A DNA stretch of 64,000 bases from Plantago major. Lineage: Eukaryota; Streptophyta; Magnoliopsida; Lamiales; Plantaginaceae. The stretch is from the NCBI GenBank assembly GCA_026545765.1, contig CM048842.1:22842667-22906666 (forward strand), in the 5' to 3' direction. A program made the translations under genes and the position numbers. This document shows positions 1 through 11,663 of the stretch, in pieces (positions within the stretch are counted from its first letter, which is position 1; every line of letters begins with the position of its first letter). The notes beneath the pieces were generated by a model. It worked only from the letters and a program-made list of their open reading frames with translations. It was not told where the DNA came from and ran no database searches.

Positions 1-1
1 T

Positions 2-1164
2 GGAATTGAGGATCTGGAGTTGGTCAAGAGTGAATTGGATCGTTATGAGAAAGAATTTCTAGAAGCACAATCCAAAACCAGAATTCTAGAGGAAAGCAAA
101 GAAACTCTTGAAAAAGAGGTTTCTGAACTAACCAGAGTATCTGAGTACAAGAACGCTGAAATAGCCTTCCTGAAAGCTCAGATATCTGAGAATGAAAATT
201 CTCACAAACTAGCCTTGGATGAACTTAATGAGAAAATGATGAAGCTGCTTTCTGAGAATGAACAACTCAGAAAGAAAGAGCTATCCTTCCAATCTTATGC
301 AAAGGCTAGTGACACTCTCACTGAGGTTCAATCCTATCTGAGAGATCCCTCTGAGAAAGGTGGACTTGGACTTGATGAACAATCAAGTAATTCATCTCCT
401 CTGAAGAAGAGTGATGAAAGGTTGACCTTTGTAAAAAGTCAACAGAATGATTCTTCAACCACCTATTGCATTAGTCAGAAAGCTAGGGTAGTTGACAAAG
501 GAAAAGGAGTTGCAACCCAGCCTTTGAAAGAACAACAAGTTCACAAGAAACATGTGGATAAGGTTTCTGAAAAGAAACACAACCCTCAAACATACAACCA
601 TCCACATTGATGCATTACTAGGAAGGGAAGAATTGCTGGAATAGGCAAATTCTCTACTATACCATTTTATGAAAATAAAGATGGTGCAGAAACTAATAAG
701 GCATCTGAAGAGCGCATTCAGAAAGCCAAAGGTGTTCGAAATGACATTGGCTATCGTGCTATTGGAAAGGTCCTTCTGCAACAATATAAGGAAGGACAAG
801 AACAATGGCGCAAGGCTGATATTGCACGTAACAGATGAAGTGGAAGAAATCTCAAGCCACTGAAAACTGAATGCCGAGCTAGAAGGAAGCGGCGGAAAGG
901 CTAAGTTCTTTGAAAAGCAACCCTGAAACCTGTGGTCCAGAAAGCACCAAAGGGAACACCTAGAAACACCCCAAGAAGGAAGATTGAGATCAAAATTACT
1001 GATTTTATTGCATCTCCTTCTGATCAAGTTAGACAAAAACAAACTCCCAAGAAATTCACTAAAATGTGGATTCCTACTGGAAGAATGTTCAGTGTAAGTG
1101 GTTCTATCTCTGAGGCAAAACCTAACTCCTGTTTCCTGTTTTGTGCAGAACGCCTCTTGGACTA
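2..1164 (+). pseudogene. Ty1/copia gag remnant, 5' end outside the window
   Basis: The first ~200 codons read without a stop and are strongly charged and heptad-like, with repeated Leu/Glu/Lys, the coiled-coil character of the C-terminal half of copia Gag. The frame is already open at base 2, so the protein starts upstream of the window. After the stop near 610 short coding-like pieces continue in other frames to about 1,160, so this part is broken by frameshifts. No intact CCHC zinc knuckle is visible. The identification rests on position, directly before a copia protease, and on composition. It is a dead copy. Confidence 0.65.
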
Positions 1165-1878
1165 AGGCTCAATGGCTATTTGATAGTGGATGCAGAAAAA
1201 AAATGACAGGAGACAAAGCAAATCTGGTCAACTACAAAGCTTGCAACCTTGACCGGACGGACGATTCTTTGGAGGAGAACTAAATCCCTCTCGGGATCCG
1301 CAACGTCAAATTGGGATCATTAACAATCACGTATTACATGTTAAAGGTTTGAAATATAATCTATTTAGCATGAACCAGGTTTGCATAAGGATTCAGTGAA
1401 ATTCAAAGCAAAATATTCCAAACTTATTGACAACGAAGCAGGCAGTCTTGGTAGCTCGTGAAAGGCGCTTTTATGTTGCCGATTGGGCATCGCCACAATC
1501 AAGAATGTCTCATGGTGAGTCAATCAGGTCACGGAAGAGCACCGTTATGGCACAAAAGAATGAGTCATTAAATTTCAAAACTCGAACAAACTTGCAAGAA
1601 AGAGTTAGTGGTTGGTCTTACCAAAACATCTTTCGTAAAGGATGGTATATGTTACGCTTGGGATGGGAAACAATCCAAGATCTCTTTCAAGTCCAAAACC
1701 GGACACTCTCTAAGTGTTAGACCGCAACTATTACACATGGATCGTTTTGAATCATCTCAACTAGTTATGCAGAAAGAAGTATGGTTGTTGTAGATGACTT
1801 CTCAAGATTCACTTGGGTTGTCTTTCAAGCACAAATCTTATGCTAGGTGGAGATACCAAACTCTTTGAATAAGCTTGA
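1098..1878 (+). pseudogene. Ty1/copia protease and N-terminal integrase remnant
   Basis: Around 1,165-1,220 the translation WLFDSGCRKKMTGDK is the copia aspartic protease signature (usual form DSGCSRHMTG); two conserved positions are changed. Downstream, pieces of the pre-integrase region (W-H-K-R at ~1,548) and of the first integrase core block (VVVDDFSRFTWV near 1,786-1,820) lie in different frames, separated by stops. The first integrase Asp is therefore recognisable, but no continuous protein can be made. The order protease then integrase before RT is diagnostic of Ty1/copia. The damage contrasts with the open frame that follows. Confidence 0.75.
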
Positions 1879-4137
1879 AGTCATGAAAACGACAAGGTAT
1901 CTGCAATCGTAGCGCACCATGGTACTGAGTTTGTCAACCAGTACATAAAGGAGTTTTGTACCAGCAAAGGTATACAACACCAACTTTCCTCTGTGAGAAC
2001 ACCACAACAAAATGATGTTGCAGAAAGGAAAAATAGAACCCCTAAAGAAGCAGCAAGGACAATGCTCGCTGACACTGAAATAAGTGAAGTTTATTGGGTT
2101 GAAGTCAGAACACAAAGATGCTACACTCAGAACAGATGTTTGATAAACAAACACCATGACAAGACCCCCTATGAACTCTTGGTTGGTAGACCCCCTAATA
2201 TCAAACATCTGAAAGTGTTTGGTTGTAGATGTTTTGTTCTTAACAATGGAAAAGAGTATCTAAGAACATTTCAACCAAAGGAAGATGAAGGTGTGTTTCT
2301 TGGTTATTCTATGAATAGCAAAGCATACAGAGTTTACAACAAAAGAACAAAGAAGGTTGAAGAATCAGTTCATGTTGTATTCTATGAAGGAAGCAAGAAA
2401 ACACCCCTTGCTGATGAACTCTCAGAAAGGTTCAAGGAACTAATGATAAAGGATTCTGAAGAAGAACCCTCAGAAAGGAAAAACATCATTCTGAAAAGAG
2501 AGGATGACTCTGACGAAGAAAAGCATGAAATGCCTTGTAACAACCAGATAATTCTCAGACATGATGAAGAATTTCCTATGAGAATTCCAGAAATGGAAAC
2601 TGAAGATGTTCATCAGAGAGTTAACTCTAGAAATGACCTCTCTGACAGACATGTCCCAGAAAGCTCTCACACTGAGCAAGTGTCAGACATTCACCGCCCT
2701 TCTGAGGTGCAAAATGTCACAGATACTGAAGAAGTATCAAGTCATAATCATAGTGATTCACATTCAGATCACATAGCTGTTGACTCTACTAGTCCTAAAC
2801 CCATGATGAGATGGATCAAGGATCATCCTGCAAAAGATGTGATTGGACCAATCAATCAAGGTGTTAGGACTAGGAGAGCAATAGTTGAAAATGCTAATTC
2901 TCTCTTTGGATGTTTCATCTCAAACATTGAACCTAAAACTATAGAAGAAGCATTAAGAGACCAAGACTGGATCTCTGCAATGCAAGAAGAGTTCGATCAG
3001 TTTGAGAGAAACAAGGTCTGGAAACTAGCTCCATTTGTAGAAGGAATATCTGTGATTGGAACTAAGTGGGTTTTCAGAAACAAGATGAATGAATCTGGTG
3101 AAATAACCAGAAATAAAGCAAGGTTGGTTGCCAAGAGATTCACCCAGACTGAAGGTTTAGATTTTGATGAGTCATATGCACCAGTTGCCAGATTGGATGC
3201 AATAAGACTCTTTCTGGCCTATGCAGCTCATAAAGACTTTAAAGTTTATCAGATAGATGTCAAGAGTGCATTCTTAAATGGTGAACTTGCCGAGGAAGTC
3301 TATGTTGAACAACCACCTGGCTTTGAATTTTCCTCAGAAAGTAGAATGGTCTATAAGCTACAGAAAGCTCTATATGGACTGAAACAGGCTCCAAGAGCAT
3401 GGTATGACACTTTGGCCAAATACCTTCTGGAAAGTGGTTTCAAGAAAGGTGAAGTTGATAAAACTTTATTTACTTTAAATCATGATGGGAAACTACTCTT
3501 AGTTCAAGTATATATTGATGACATCATATTTGGATCTAAGGACAAGCAACTTTGTGATAACTTTACAAATCTCATGAAAAGTAAGTTTGAGATGAGCATG
3601 ATGGGAGAATTGAATTATTTCCTAGGATTGGAAGTCAAGCAACTCAATGATGGAATATTCATTAGTCAGACAAAGTATGCAAAAGACATGCTCACAAAGT
3701 TCAATCTTAAGGCTTCTGAAAAGAATGCTAACATACCTATGAGCATAGAAACCAAGATGACCTATACTGAATCAGATAAGAGTATTGATGAACACAAGTA
3801 TAGGAAATTGATAGGTTCACTACTTTACCTTACTGCAAGCAGACATGATATTCAATATGCTGGATCAATGCTTGATAGGAAAAGTACCTCAGGAACTTGT
3901 CAGTTTCTGGGAACTAGACTTATCTCATGGTTTAGCAAAAAGCAAAACTCAATGGAAACTTCTACCACAGAGGCTGAATATATTGCTGCTGGTTGTTGTG
4001 CAACACAAATTTTGTGGATTCAACAACAACTCAGAGACTATAGACTCAATGAAGAGAAAACTCCCATTTTCTGTGATAACAAGTGCTATTGCAATCACAC
4101 AGAACCCCAAGTTCCATGCCAGAACAAAGCACATTGA
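1879..4137 (+). CDS. Ty1/copia pol: integrase C-part, reverse transcriptase, RNase H (defective)
   Basis: This is a continuous frame of about 750 codons. The integrase end is shown by [20 protein letters not shown], which contains the catalytic Glu. The block usually reading S-D-H-G-T-E-F here reads A-H-H-G-T-E-F, so the second catalytic Asp seems lost. RT follows with [20 protein letters not shown] and the active site [10 protein letters not shown] (usual YVDD; Ile is a mild change). RNase H is recognised by [13 protein letters not shown] and [10 protein letters not shown]. Compared with the family, the stretch between ASRHDIQ and [10 protein letters not shown] is too short: about 60-80 residues, including the first RNase H Asp region, appear deleted in frame. 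The protein would lack active integrase and RNase H. The lineage looks like SIRE/Maximus because a long extra gene follows pol. Confidence 0.9.
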   Translation, partial: SHENDKVSAIVAHHGTEFVNQYIKEFCTSKGIQHQLSSVRTPQQNDVAERKNRTPKEAARTMLADTEISEVYWVEVRTQRCYTQNRCLINKHHDKTPYELLVGRPPNIKHLKVFGCRCFVLNNGKEYLRTFQPKEDEGVFLGYSMNSKAYRVYNKRTKKVEESVHVVFYEGSKKTPLADELSERFKELMIKDSEEEPSERKNIILKREDDSDEEKHEMPCNNQIILRHDEEFPMRIPEMETEDVHQRVNSRNDLSDRHVPESSHTEQVSDIHRPSEVQNVTDTEEVSSHNHSDSHSDHIAVDSTSPKPMMRWIKDHPAKDVIGPINQGVRTRRAIVENANSLFGCFISNIEPKTIEEALRDQDWISAMQEEFDQFERNKVWKLAPFVEGISVIGTKWVFRNKMNESGEITRNKARLVAKRFTQTEGLDFDESYAPVARLDAIRLFLAYAAHKDFKVYQIDVKSAFLNGELAEEVYVEQPPGFEFSSESRMVYKLQKALYGLKQAPRAWYDTLAKYLLESGFKKGEVDKTLFTLNHDGKLLLVQVYIDDIIFGSKDKQLCDNFTNLMKSKFEMSMMGELNYFLGLEVKQLNDGIFISQTKYAKDMLTKFNLKASEKNANIPMSIETKMTYTESDKSIDEHKYRKLIGSLLYLTASRHDIQYAGSMLDRKSTSGTCQFLGTRLISWFSKKQNSMETSTTEAEYIAAGCCATQILWIQQQLRDYRLNEEKTPIFCDNKCYCNHTEPQVPCQNKAH

Positions 4138-4303
4138 TGTTAGACACCACTTCATCAGAGACCATGTTGAGAAAGGCAATATAGAGATATTCAAGATTGG
4201 CACAGAAGAACAACTTGCAGATATCTTCACCAAGCCCCTACACGAAAGCCGGTTCTTGACTTTAAGACATAATCTTGGATTAATGGAGATGCCTAAGGAC
4301 TGA
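4060..4303 (+). pseudogene. RNase H C-terminus of copia pol in a shifted frame
   Basis: After a small indel near 4,080 the RNase H tail continues in another frame to the stop at 4,303. It contains the hallmarks [15 protein letters not shown] and EQLADIFTKPL, the conserved end of copia polyproteins. The frame lost at 4,137 and this one overlap for a short distance, which places the frameshift. The true polyprotein end was therefore at 4,303. Confidence 0.85.
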
Positions 4304-5216
4304 AAAATGTCATGAATCTTTAAAGTCTGAGTAAGTGCGGTAGAAAAAGTAGGCGAGAATGTGTTCTCGTAAAGCCAAGTTGATAAGAAGTGATGCAAAG
4401 GTTTCGGTAGCAACACTCGAAGGTAAAATATTTCGAACGGGTATCCGGAAAGGCAAAGGTTGGTACACTCAATAAGTAAATAAAACTAGAACTTACTTAC
4501 CGAGAGTGGGTCAAATACATTCAAACAATCAAGCTTCGACACTTGAATTCAGAAAGCTAGTTAGTCATAAAGAGAAAAGACACACAAAGCCCAAAAAGTA
4601 TAAGTTCTGAAAGTCAAACATGTCCAATGTCTCGTATTTTTGCCATTTTTATGATAAACAATATAAAGATAAGGATTTGACACTCAGAATGATAAGTTCA
4701 AATGATTGAATGTTCTTACTCTTTACTAAGTGACATAATGGATGCAACTTGTCAAAAATCCATCAAGTCAGCACAATACCATTTGTTGATTGATATCATT
4801 ACAAGATATTCAATATAAGCCCTTGATGAATAAACGTTTGATCTCAACGGTTGAGATTAAAACAAAGCAAGTAATGTCTGTTGAGAAATGCAGACATGGC
4901 CCACTACGCATTTAATGAAGAACGTGTGTGATACCACGCCTATGCAGATACAAAGACACGCATTCATATTCAGTTGTATGTATGTTGTATCTATGTACAT
5001 TTTGTCTGCTATATATATAGGACTTGGGCAAAAGACAAAGACTTTTACCAATTCCGAAATTTCATACTTGCATCAAAACAGCAAAATCTCTCAAGATTTC
5101 TGCAAAACTCCTTCTGCAAACTCAACTTCTTGTGTTTAGTCTTCTGAAAAGATAGACTAATCCCGATCAATCTTGCAAAACCCCTCTGAAAACACTCACT
5201 CAGGACTATATAAGAG
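4304..5216 (+). other. Spacer between copia pol and the 3' gene, including its leader
   Basis: No coding potential is seen. The 913-bp spacer is A/T-rich in its second half and contains the TATA-like element described separately, followed by a C/A-rich leader (about 5,050-5,216) without an upstream ATG in good context. A long spacer between pol and a 3' gene is typical of SIRE-like copia elements. Confidence 0.6.
5009..5021 (+). promoter_or_regulatory. TATA box probably serving the 3' gene
   Basis: The sequence CTATATATATAGG sits about 195 bp before the ATG at 5217. A start ~30 bp downstream would give a leader of roughly 170 nt. A second TATA-like stretch at 5,204-5,212 is too close to the ATG to serve. 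That this drives a separate mRNA is inference. Confidence 0.45.
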
Positions 5217-6820
5217 ATGGCACCAAAGATGATGACCACCAAGAACCCTAAGGCCGCATCATCTGTTCCTGCTGAAAAGCAAGGAGGAAAGGAACTCAAG
5301 GTGTTGAATAAACGCCTTCTGGGAAAATTCACCCCATCTGACTGGAATCCAAGTCACAAAATGAATTGGGGAGCTTTTCTAGTGAAGAAATATGTACCTG
5401 CAGTCATTTCTTCCAAACCAGATAGGAAACTGATATTGGGAATGCTGAAAAGTTCCCATATTTTCAATTTTCTGTCTGCTGCAACCAGTGGACTATCCAC
5501 ACTGGATGTGCTGGAATTCTATAACAATTCCAAAATCTTCACAAAGGTTGTGAATGATGAAGAAGAAAAATACATGCGGTCAAGTTCAAGGACAAGAAAT
5601 TGTTCTAGGCGCGCAAGACTTTCTGCAAGATATTCGATTGAAAATCGAGGAACAATTGAAGACATCAACATCAGGGATGCTTCCATGATCCAAGGTGTTA
5701 AAGAGCTATTTGAAGCAATCCAATTAGAGAATGCAAAGAGTTGCCCAGGAGACTTTGTTCTGAAAGCCATCAGAACTAGTCATCTCCAGAAACACTGGAG
5801 TACTTTAGCTCTCATTCTGGTCCGTTGTTTTGATGGAAACAAAGGTGGAGTGGACCAGATAAACATGGAGAGATGGATGATGATGCATCTTCTGAACAAA
5901 AAGCATGAAGGGCAGGAAACCCACTTCAATTGGGGGCAGTACGCCTTGACAAATTCCTTGGGCATATTGAAGAATTTGAGCCCAAGATCATCAATGGCCT
6001 TGTTGAGCCAAAGGCCAATATGCACTTTTGTCTCAGAATTTGTCACATTTAGAAACAATGGGAATCACTCTCAGAGAGAGGCGGAAATCGATCCAACTCC
6101 CTTTTCAGACACGCCTTTGAAGAAAATGAGAGACTTGCTGCTGAGAAAGCACTCAGAGAGGCAAAAGAAGAAGAAACTACCTAGCAAGGTGATAAGGTTT
6201 CTGAGCCAGCTTCAGCTCAACCTCAAACTGCCAAGAGAAAAAGGACTCAACACAAAAGAGTACCTAAGCCCCAACAAAAGGAAATAGAGGCACAACCTTC
6301 TGGAGACAAGGTCTCAGAAAATGTTGTTCGCCCAGAAAGGCGGTTCCAGAAAGCACCAAGAATTCTGAGCCAGGCTGCTCCAGAAATCTCCAGAGATGAT
6401 AGAAATATTATAGATGGGTCAGCTCCCAATCTGGACAGTGACTCTAAAGAGGATGAACAAATCCTAGAGGCACTCAAGAGATCCAAGATAGAAACACATG
6501 AAGGAGCATCTAGCTCAGCTCCTCAAGGTCAAAGGAGCACTTTTGCCCAGCAGGAAGAAGAAGGCCTGGGAGAAGAAAATAGAATGACGGAAGATGTCGC
6601 CATTGCTTCCACATTCACAATGCCAGCACTTAATATTGCTGAAGAAAACCCTGTTCTTGAACAGGTTCCTCAACCTTCTGAGAAAGCTCAACTCTCAGAA
6701 AGGGATCAAACTGAGATGGAGACTCAGAATGATACTGCAAAGGAGACCAACAATGAGCACAGAGAGACTGTGGAATCACCACAAGACCAAGAGACCAATG
6801 ATCAGCCTGACTCTATTCAG
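5217..6820 (+). pseudogene. 3' gene of the copia element ('env-like' position), first large exon
   Basis: The gene starts at ATG 5217 (MAPKMMTTKNPKAASS) with a basic N-terminus followed by a globular-looking region (about residues 25-240). Near 5,950 the reading shifts: the first frame runs on to 6,287, but coding character (acidic, Glu/Lys-rich, GHIEEFEPKIING, then FEENERLAAEKALREAKEEE) moves to another frame that stays open to the donor at 6,820 apart from TAG stops near 6,045 and 6,172. The second half is low-complexity and acidic, rich in Ser/Glu/Pro/Gln. No signal peptide or membrane segment is visible, so 'envelope-like' describes only the place in the element. It continues across the small exons after 6,820. 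Function unknown. Confidence 0.6.
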
Positions 6821-7392
6821 GTAGCAAAAGTAGTTTGTAACTAACTTGTCAACATTAAAATGTTAACTTGTTACTCATAAGCTTCATTTGTTACAGGCCA
6901 ACATGGAGACATACTTTCAGGGGGAAGTTAATTTGTCCACCCCTCTGAATGAAGAAGAGGTTCCTCCAACCTCAGAACAACAAGAAGTGCCTGTCCTACA
7001 GGTAGTTAAGTTATCTCTGAATAAGAAATAACTTGCTTGAAATATTCACATCTTGTGTTCTAACTTCTTTTTGTCTCTTATTAGGCTCCAACTGAGGAAG
7101 TAGTGGTGGTGGAACCAAAACCCCAAAACCAAGAGATTCCAGAGGCTGAAAAGCTCTCTGAGAAAGTATTTACTGAACCTTCTGTTGAGAAGGTAATTAA
7201 TCAGTAATAGTCTCCTTCAAGAATGCTCTGGAAACCACTACTAAATCTTTTATGTTTGTTCTTATAGGCTCAGTCAGAAGAACACTTGGATGGAGAAACA
7301 GTTGTGTTATCTCCTCCAAAAGAAACTGGCAATGCTGAAGAAGGTTTCTGAGAAAGATGCCACTGAGCTTCCTCACTTGGAAGTAAGTGAAG
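6821..7392 (+). other. Small phase-0 exon/intron modules of the 3' gene, left part
   Basis: Introns are inferred at 6821-6896, 7002-7084 and 7193-7267, with the donor of a fourth at 7383. Each has GT-AG ends and a T-rich 3' end. The exons between them are 6897-7001 (105 bp), 7085-7192 (108 bp) and 7268-7382 (115 bp, with a one-base shift near 7,343). Each acceptor is followed by GC(C/T), and exons 1, 2 and 5 are clearly symmetric (phase 0). Acceptor-to-acceptor distances are 188 and 183 bp. The exons encode acidic, Glu/Pro/Ser-rich peptide with recurrent SEK(V). The fourth intron received an LTR retrotransposon at 7,398. That these introns are spliced is inferred only from sequence signals. 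Confidence 0.6.
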
Positions 7393-7397
7393 TGAAG
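7393..7397. repeat. Target-site duplication TGAAG (left copy)
   Basis: The five bases TGAAG directly precede the LTR start TGTAACGACC at 7398 and recur at 13,115-13,119 directly after the LTR end TTTTACA. Five bases is the normal duplication size for LTR retrotransposons. Confidence 0.85.
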
Positions 7398-8177
7398 TGT
7401 AACGACCCGAAAATTTCACTAACTTTTAAAAAGACAATGACGTTAAACCAATAACAGAAAGACAATCTAAAAGCTTTGAGAAGATAAAATTTGACCAGTT
7501 GACTTGCGAAAACACTATTTTTACAAGCAGCGGATAAAAGTACAAGTTTTTGCAAGTTAAGAGTTACAAAATCCCATTTAAAACCCACTTTCACTCAAGT
7601 TGCTGAACGTCTACCCGACTCGGTCCTCCACTAGACTCCGAAATCTACAAGAAGGTAACAAATCAAGTGTGAGATAAAACTCAGTGAGATTCTGTGCTAA
7701 GTGAATAACGAATTATGTAATAACGAAGTATGATTTTCAAAATCAAACGAATCAATATAGAAAATAATCGAAGAACATAACGAATCAAATAAACTCTTGA
7801 TGCTGCTCCTATAACCCCAATCCAAGCCCTTATCGCTCCGGACAGATTGCAAGTCTGCCAAACGAATCGAAGACTAATACCCTGCCATGGTACAGGGGTG
7901 GAACACTACTACTCCCAATGACTTCGGCGACTTCTGCCTCGCGTCACAGGATAGTAAGCAGAGGCACCTCATGAACAACTCGACAGACACAACTGCCCAA
8001 GTATGTCCAATCGGGAACCCCCACCACTAATTGCGCATATATCGGTCAAAGCAAAACAAATCAATCGAATCAAATCATATACACATATATCTTTAGATAG
8101 TGGAAGCATGAGAAAAGGATTTGATGCAGATTTTCAGAACTTCGATTTCATGAGCTTTCACAATGTTTGAGATGCAA

Positions 8178-8249
<72 letters not shown>

Positions 8250-10191
8250 AAAATAGCTTCCTGTAGTTTCGCAAATATACATATACTTTTTGGGTAGAAC
8301 ACTCACCTTAGATGACCTCGTAAACTAAGCAACCCGCAAATCCTGATAAGAGATAATGCTACTTAAAATTTACGCAAAAACAATTAACGATACCCTTAAA
8401 CCCCCACAAACAAGCATAAGCGAGTAGAATCAACTAGGCATATAATTTCGTAACAGATTAGCAATTTTATCCATAACAATTATATAAGTTTACGGCGTCA
8501 CGTAAAACAGCAATAGCATAAAGTATAAACTAAAGCATAAAAACTTCTCTTTAACAAAACAAACAATTCCAAACCACACAGTAGCATCATGTCAGCATGG
8601 ACAACAAAGTAGCACAGGTACCAAATTCAACTAATCAACACATGTATGCTATAATACTAGATAACAAGGTGACAATCCTCAGACACCAAACACACACATA
8701 AATATACTAATCCCAGCTAAAGTCTAATGAGACCATTTAGAAATAAATAATCAGAACAAGAGGACTACATCAAAATAGCAGGGAAACAAATCAAGTACAG
8801 TACATGCAATATTAGTATATTATTGGTTGTCAAAACAAATAAGTGAAAGAGATAACAAAGATTTCCAACATCAACTCCTCAAATTACGATCTAAATACCG
8901 ATATATCCACATACGTGACATACACAGATTCATAACACTCCACGAAATAGCAAAAACAAAGCATAGGTATGAAGAGCAGGTGGAAACGACAAGAACAGGG
9001 CAAGTACAGGAACTACACAGCTCCAATAACAATCACACAACAATCGATCCGACAATTACCAACACCAATACCCAGAACCAATCGAGCGACCTTGCACGGA
9101 TAGAAAATGACCAAACAACATGCACGCAGACCGAACAACTACAATCTGGCACGTCAATTATAAAGTCAAACAAAACACCCAATTCAACACAGCATATCAA
9201 ACCTCGACTGCAAGCGTAATGAAAACAGAGCACGGAATGTACAGCAACGGCAACTCAAAGCAGATGGAAAGTATAAATTCGATTACATACAAGAAACAGA
9301 ATCGACACAACAACAACAAACTGAACAGTACAGGAAATGAAGAAATAGCCTGCCGAACTCGATACAGTAAAGGACAGAGCAGGTCGAGCTTTAGAATGAA
9401 AACAGAGCATGGGCACAAGTGTAAACCAACAATTACAGTTCGATTTCTCAAGCCCATTCGAAAGCACGACTAAACCGCAACAATCAAGCAATTCGACTGA
9501 ACTAACCACGTAGAACAGAAATCGAAATGGGACAGGGCTTGACGAATTCGATACAGACAGGAAACAGAGCATAACGAAATTCAAAGGGGAAGAGGAAATT
9601 CGATCTGAATTTAAGCAAGAAACAAATAAGAAACACAGACACCCATACCAAACGAAAACACGAGAAAGAACAACGCTTACCCAAGGCGAATCGAGCGAGC
9701 TAGAACACGAACGAACGAATCAAAGCCATCTAATCCTCCTGGCTGATTTAATCGGCGATGAGACGACCGAGATTCGATGAAGTACGATGAGGGGAGGCGA
9801 AGGTTGTGGCTAGCGAAGCTCTTTTGGCTACAGGTCGTTTCGTGTTGGAGAGGGAAAGGCGTAGGTAGGGATCGATTTGGGAAAAGAATTCAATTAGGAG
9901 AAGGAACGAAGAAGAAGTCGATTGAAGGAAGGAAACGAAGAAGAAAGAATCGTGAGGAAGGAGGAGTTTGATTGAACTGGAAGTTGAATAGAGTGAGGGG
10001 TATAATGGAGAATATATACAATTTTAGTCCTAAAAACAAATTGGACTCTAATTAAACTATATAAAAAAAAGTAAACACTAATTTAAGCACTAGGAACATT
10101 ATTAACTATAACAAAAATAAAAATAAAGTTTTTTTTTTAATTTTATAAATAATAATAAATAATAAAGACGAAAATAAAACAGGGTTTTACA
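7398..10191 (-). repeat. 3' LTR of the LARD-like element (2,794 bp)
   Basis: On the minus strand it runs TGTAAAACCC...CGTTACA. Bases ~9,400-10,191 are close to ~12,348-13,114 of the other LTR, with a few substitutions, small indels and one ~50-bp length difference near 9,925-9,960. The remaining 2 kb (7,398-~9,400) has no counterpart in the other LTR apart from the terminal ~18 bases. It contains a pure AT microsatellite and a GC-richer block at 7,800-8,030. Several reading frames of 60-130 codons on both strands show no protein-like features and are disregarded. Confidence 0.75.
8181..8246. repeat. (TA)n microsatellite
   Basis: An uninterrupted run of about 33 TA dinucleotides lies within the left LTR. 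It is absent from the other LTR and was probably gained after or during divergence of this LTR type. Confidence 0.95.
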
Positions 10192-11663
10192 CTCTCCCCT
10201 CCTTAAAGGAATTTGGTCCCCAAATTCTCACCTTAAGAAATGAAGAGCTCGGAAAACTGACTCCGTAAAAAAAAAAAGTAGATTCAGAACTTACCAATAA
10301 CATACTTGAAGGCAGTTAACAAGTGGACACACTGTAATAGACAAGGTAGGCCTTCTTTAAATTTTTATGCAGGGAGCAAAATCAAGAGGGTTTCTCGATT
10401 GATAAGGAGAAGGAGAGAAGACAATCTTTTATAAGAGGCCAAGAAACTTATCGAGAGAGTTTTGGTGAGATTGAGAATCTGGTTAAGTAAACAAGATCAG
10501 AAGGATAACAAGGAAGGAGATAAAAGAACTGTGAACGTTTGCTAAATAGTCGGAATTATGCGCTTCGGAAGAAGTTATAACGTGAGTTACTAACTACGAC
10601 TAGAGAAGAAAGAGAGAAGGTCGATGAGCAGTAAAGGTTAACAAGATGGGTTTCACGAGCGAGAAATTAAAACTGCCACATAAGTCCCGCAAATAAGTGA
10701 CTAGCAGAAGTAAACACAGACTACTAAGATACATGGAAATAATAATAGCATAGATATCAAATTTACATGATATGAACAATTTTCAAGTGCATTTAAGTGA
10801 TTAACACAAAAGCATGTTATATACATGAAAATCATATGGTCAGGCTTGATAACATGGAACAAAACAAGGAACTTCATTTACTAGACCCAAACATTCACAT
10901 CAACTTAGTCAAAATAATTAGCTCAATTAACCTCAAATACCAAAAAGTGCAATTTACTAAAATCTAAAACTCTAATAGTAGGACCAACAGGAAGAGAGCA
11001 GTATTAAGAGCCACACTCAACAAATTATTTTGTTACTAAAACTCATTCAAGTAACATATGCTCTAGACATTCAAGAAACAAAGCAACACAAGCGAGTAAC
11101 ATTTGATAAGAAGATGTACTGAAATTAAAATCACACAAGTCATGCAAAAGACACTGACAAGTAACATTTGATCAACAGGGAGGAAGAAAATTTAGCCACA
11201 TAAACCACCAGAAATCCATTTTTAGTACATGCAACAATCAGCTACAAAACTCAAATTAAGTGAAGTGCGCTAGTATCTAAGCATATAATCAAATAGTGAT
11301 CCTCTATTAACTCTAGTTAGTACGAATCATTATGTAGTCGGCCGCCTACAAGTGATTTATACTAACTCTAGTAAAATATTGGGCCACTAAATGATAGCAG
11401 ATAACATGCAACAACCGGCTACATAACACAAGCAGATAACATTCCGTTCATATGACGAGAAAATTAGAATCACATATGCAAATCAAATTGAGTACTCCTA
11501 CGTCAATCACTTTCATATCTTATTAACAAGACGACAACTCGAGAACCAGTTAACACAAAGACACAACCTATGTTCAGCAACTTAGACACCTCACTCGCAA
11601 CCCAAGGTCCGAAAATCATATCCCGGTATAGCCCGAGTAAAAACTCAGGCTCTGATACCAACT
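10192..11663 (-). other. Internal region of the LARD-like element, with PPT and PBS
   Basis: No open frame of interest occurs in 1,472 bp and no gag, protease, RT or integrase motif is seen. At the left edge, 10,192-10,209 (CTCTCCCCTCCTTAAAGG on the plus strand) is the complement of a polypurine tract. At the right edge, 11,649-11,661 (GGCTCTGATACCA) is the complement of the primer site TGGTATCAGAGCC, two bases from the LTR. These signals fix the orientation as minus. Confidence 0.8.

Noticed and set aside
8827-9473. Plus-strand frames of 117-130 codons in the left LTR
   Set aside because: Composition is Asn/Gln/Thr-rich from A/C-rich DNA, and the strand is opposite to the element's sense strand.
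9033-9684. Minus-strand frames of 60-109 codons rich in Cys, Val, Phe and Ser in the left LTR, repeated at 12,214-12,631
   Set aside because: They lie in the shared U3 part of the LARD-like LTRs, use many rare-looking strings and show no domain; repetition follows from LTR homology, not from coding constraint.
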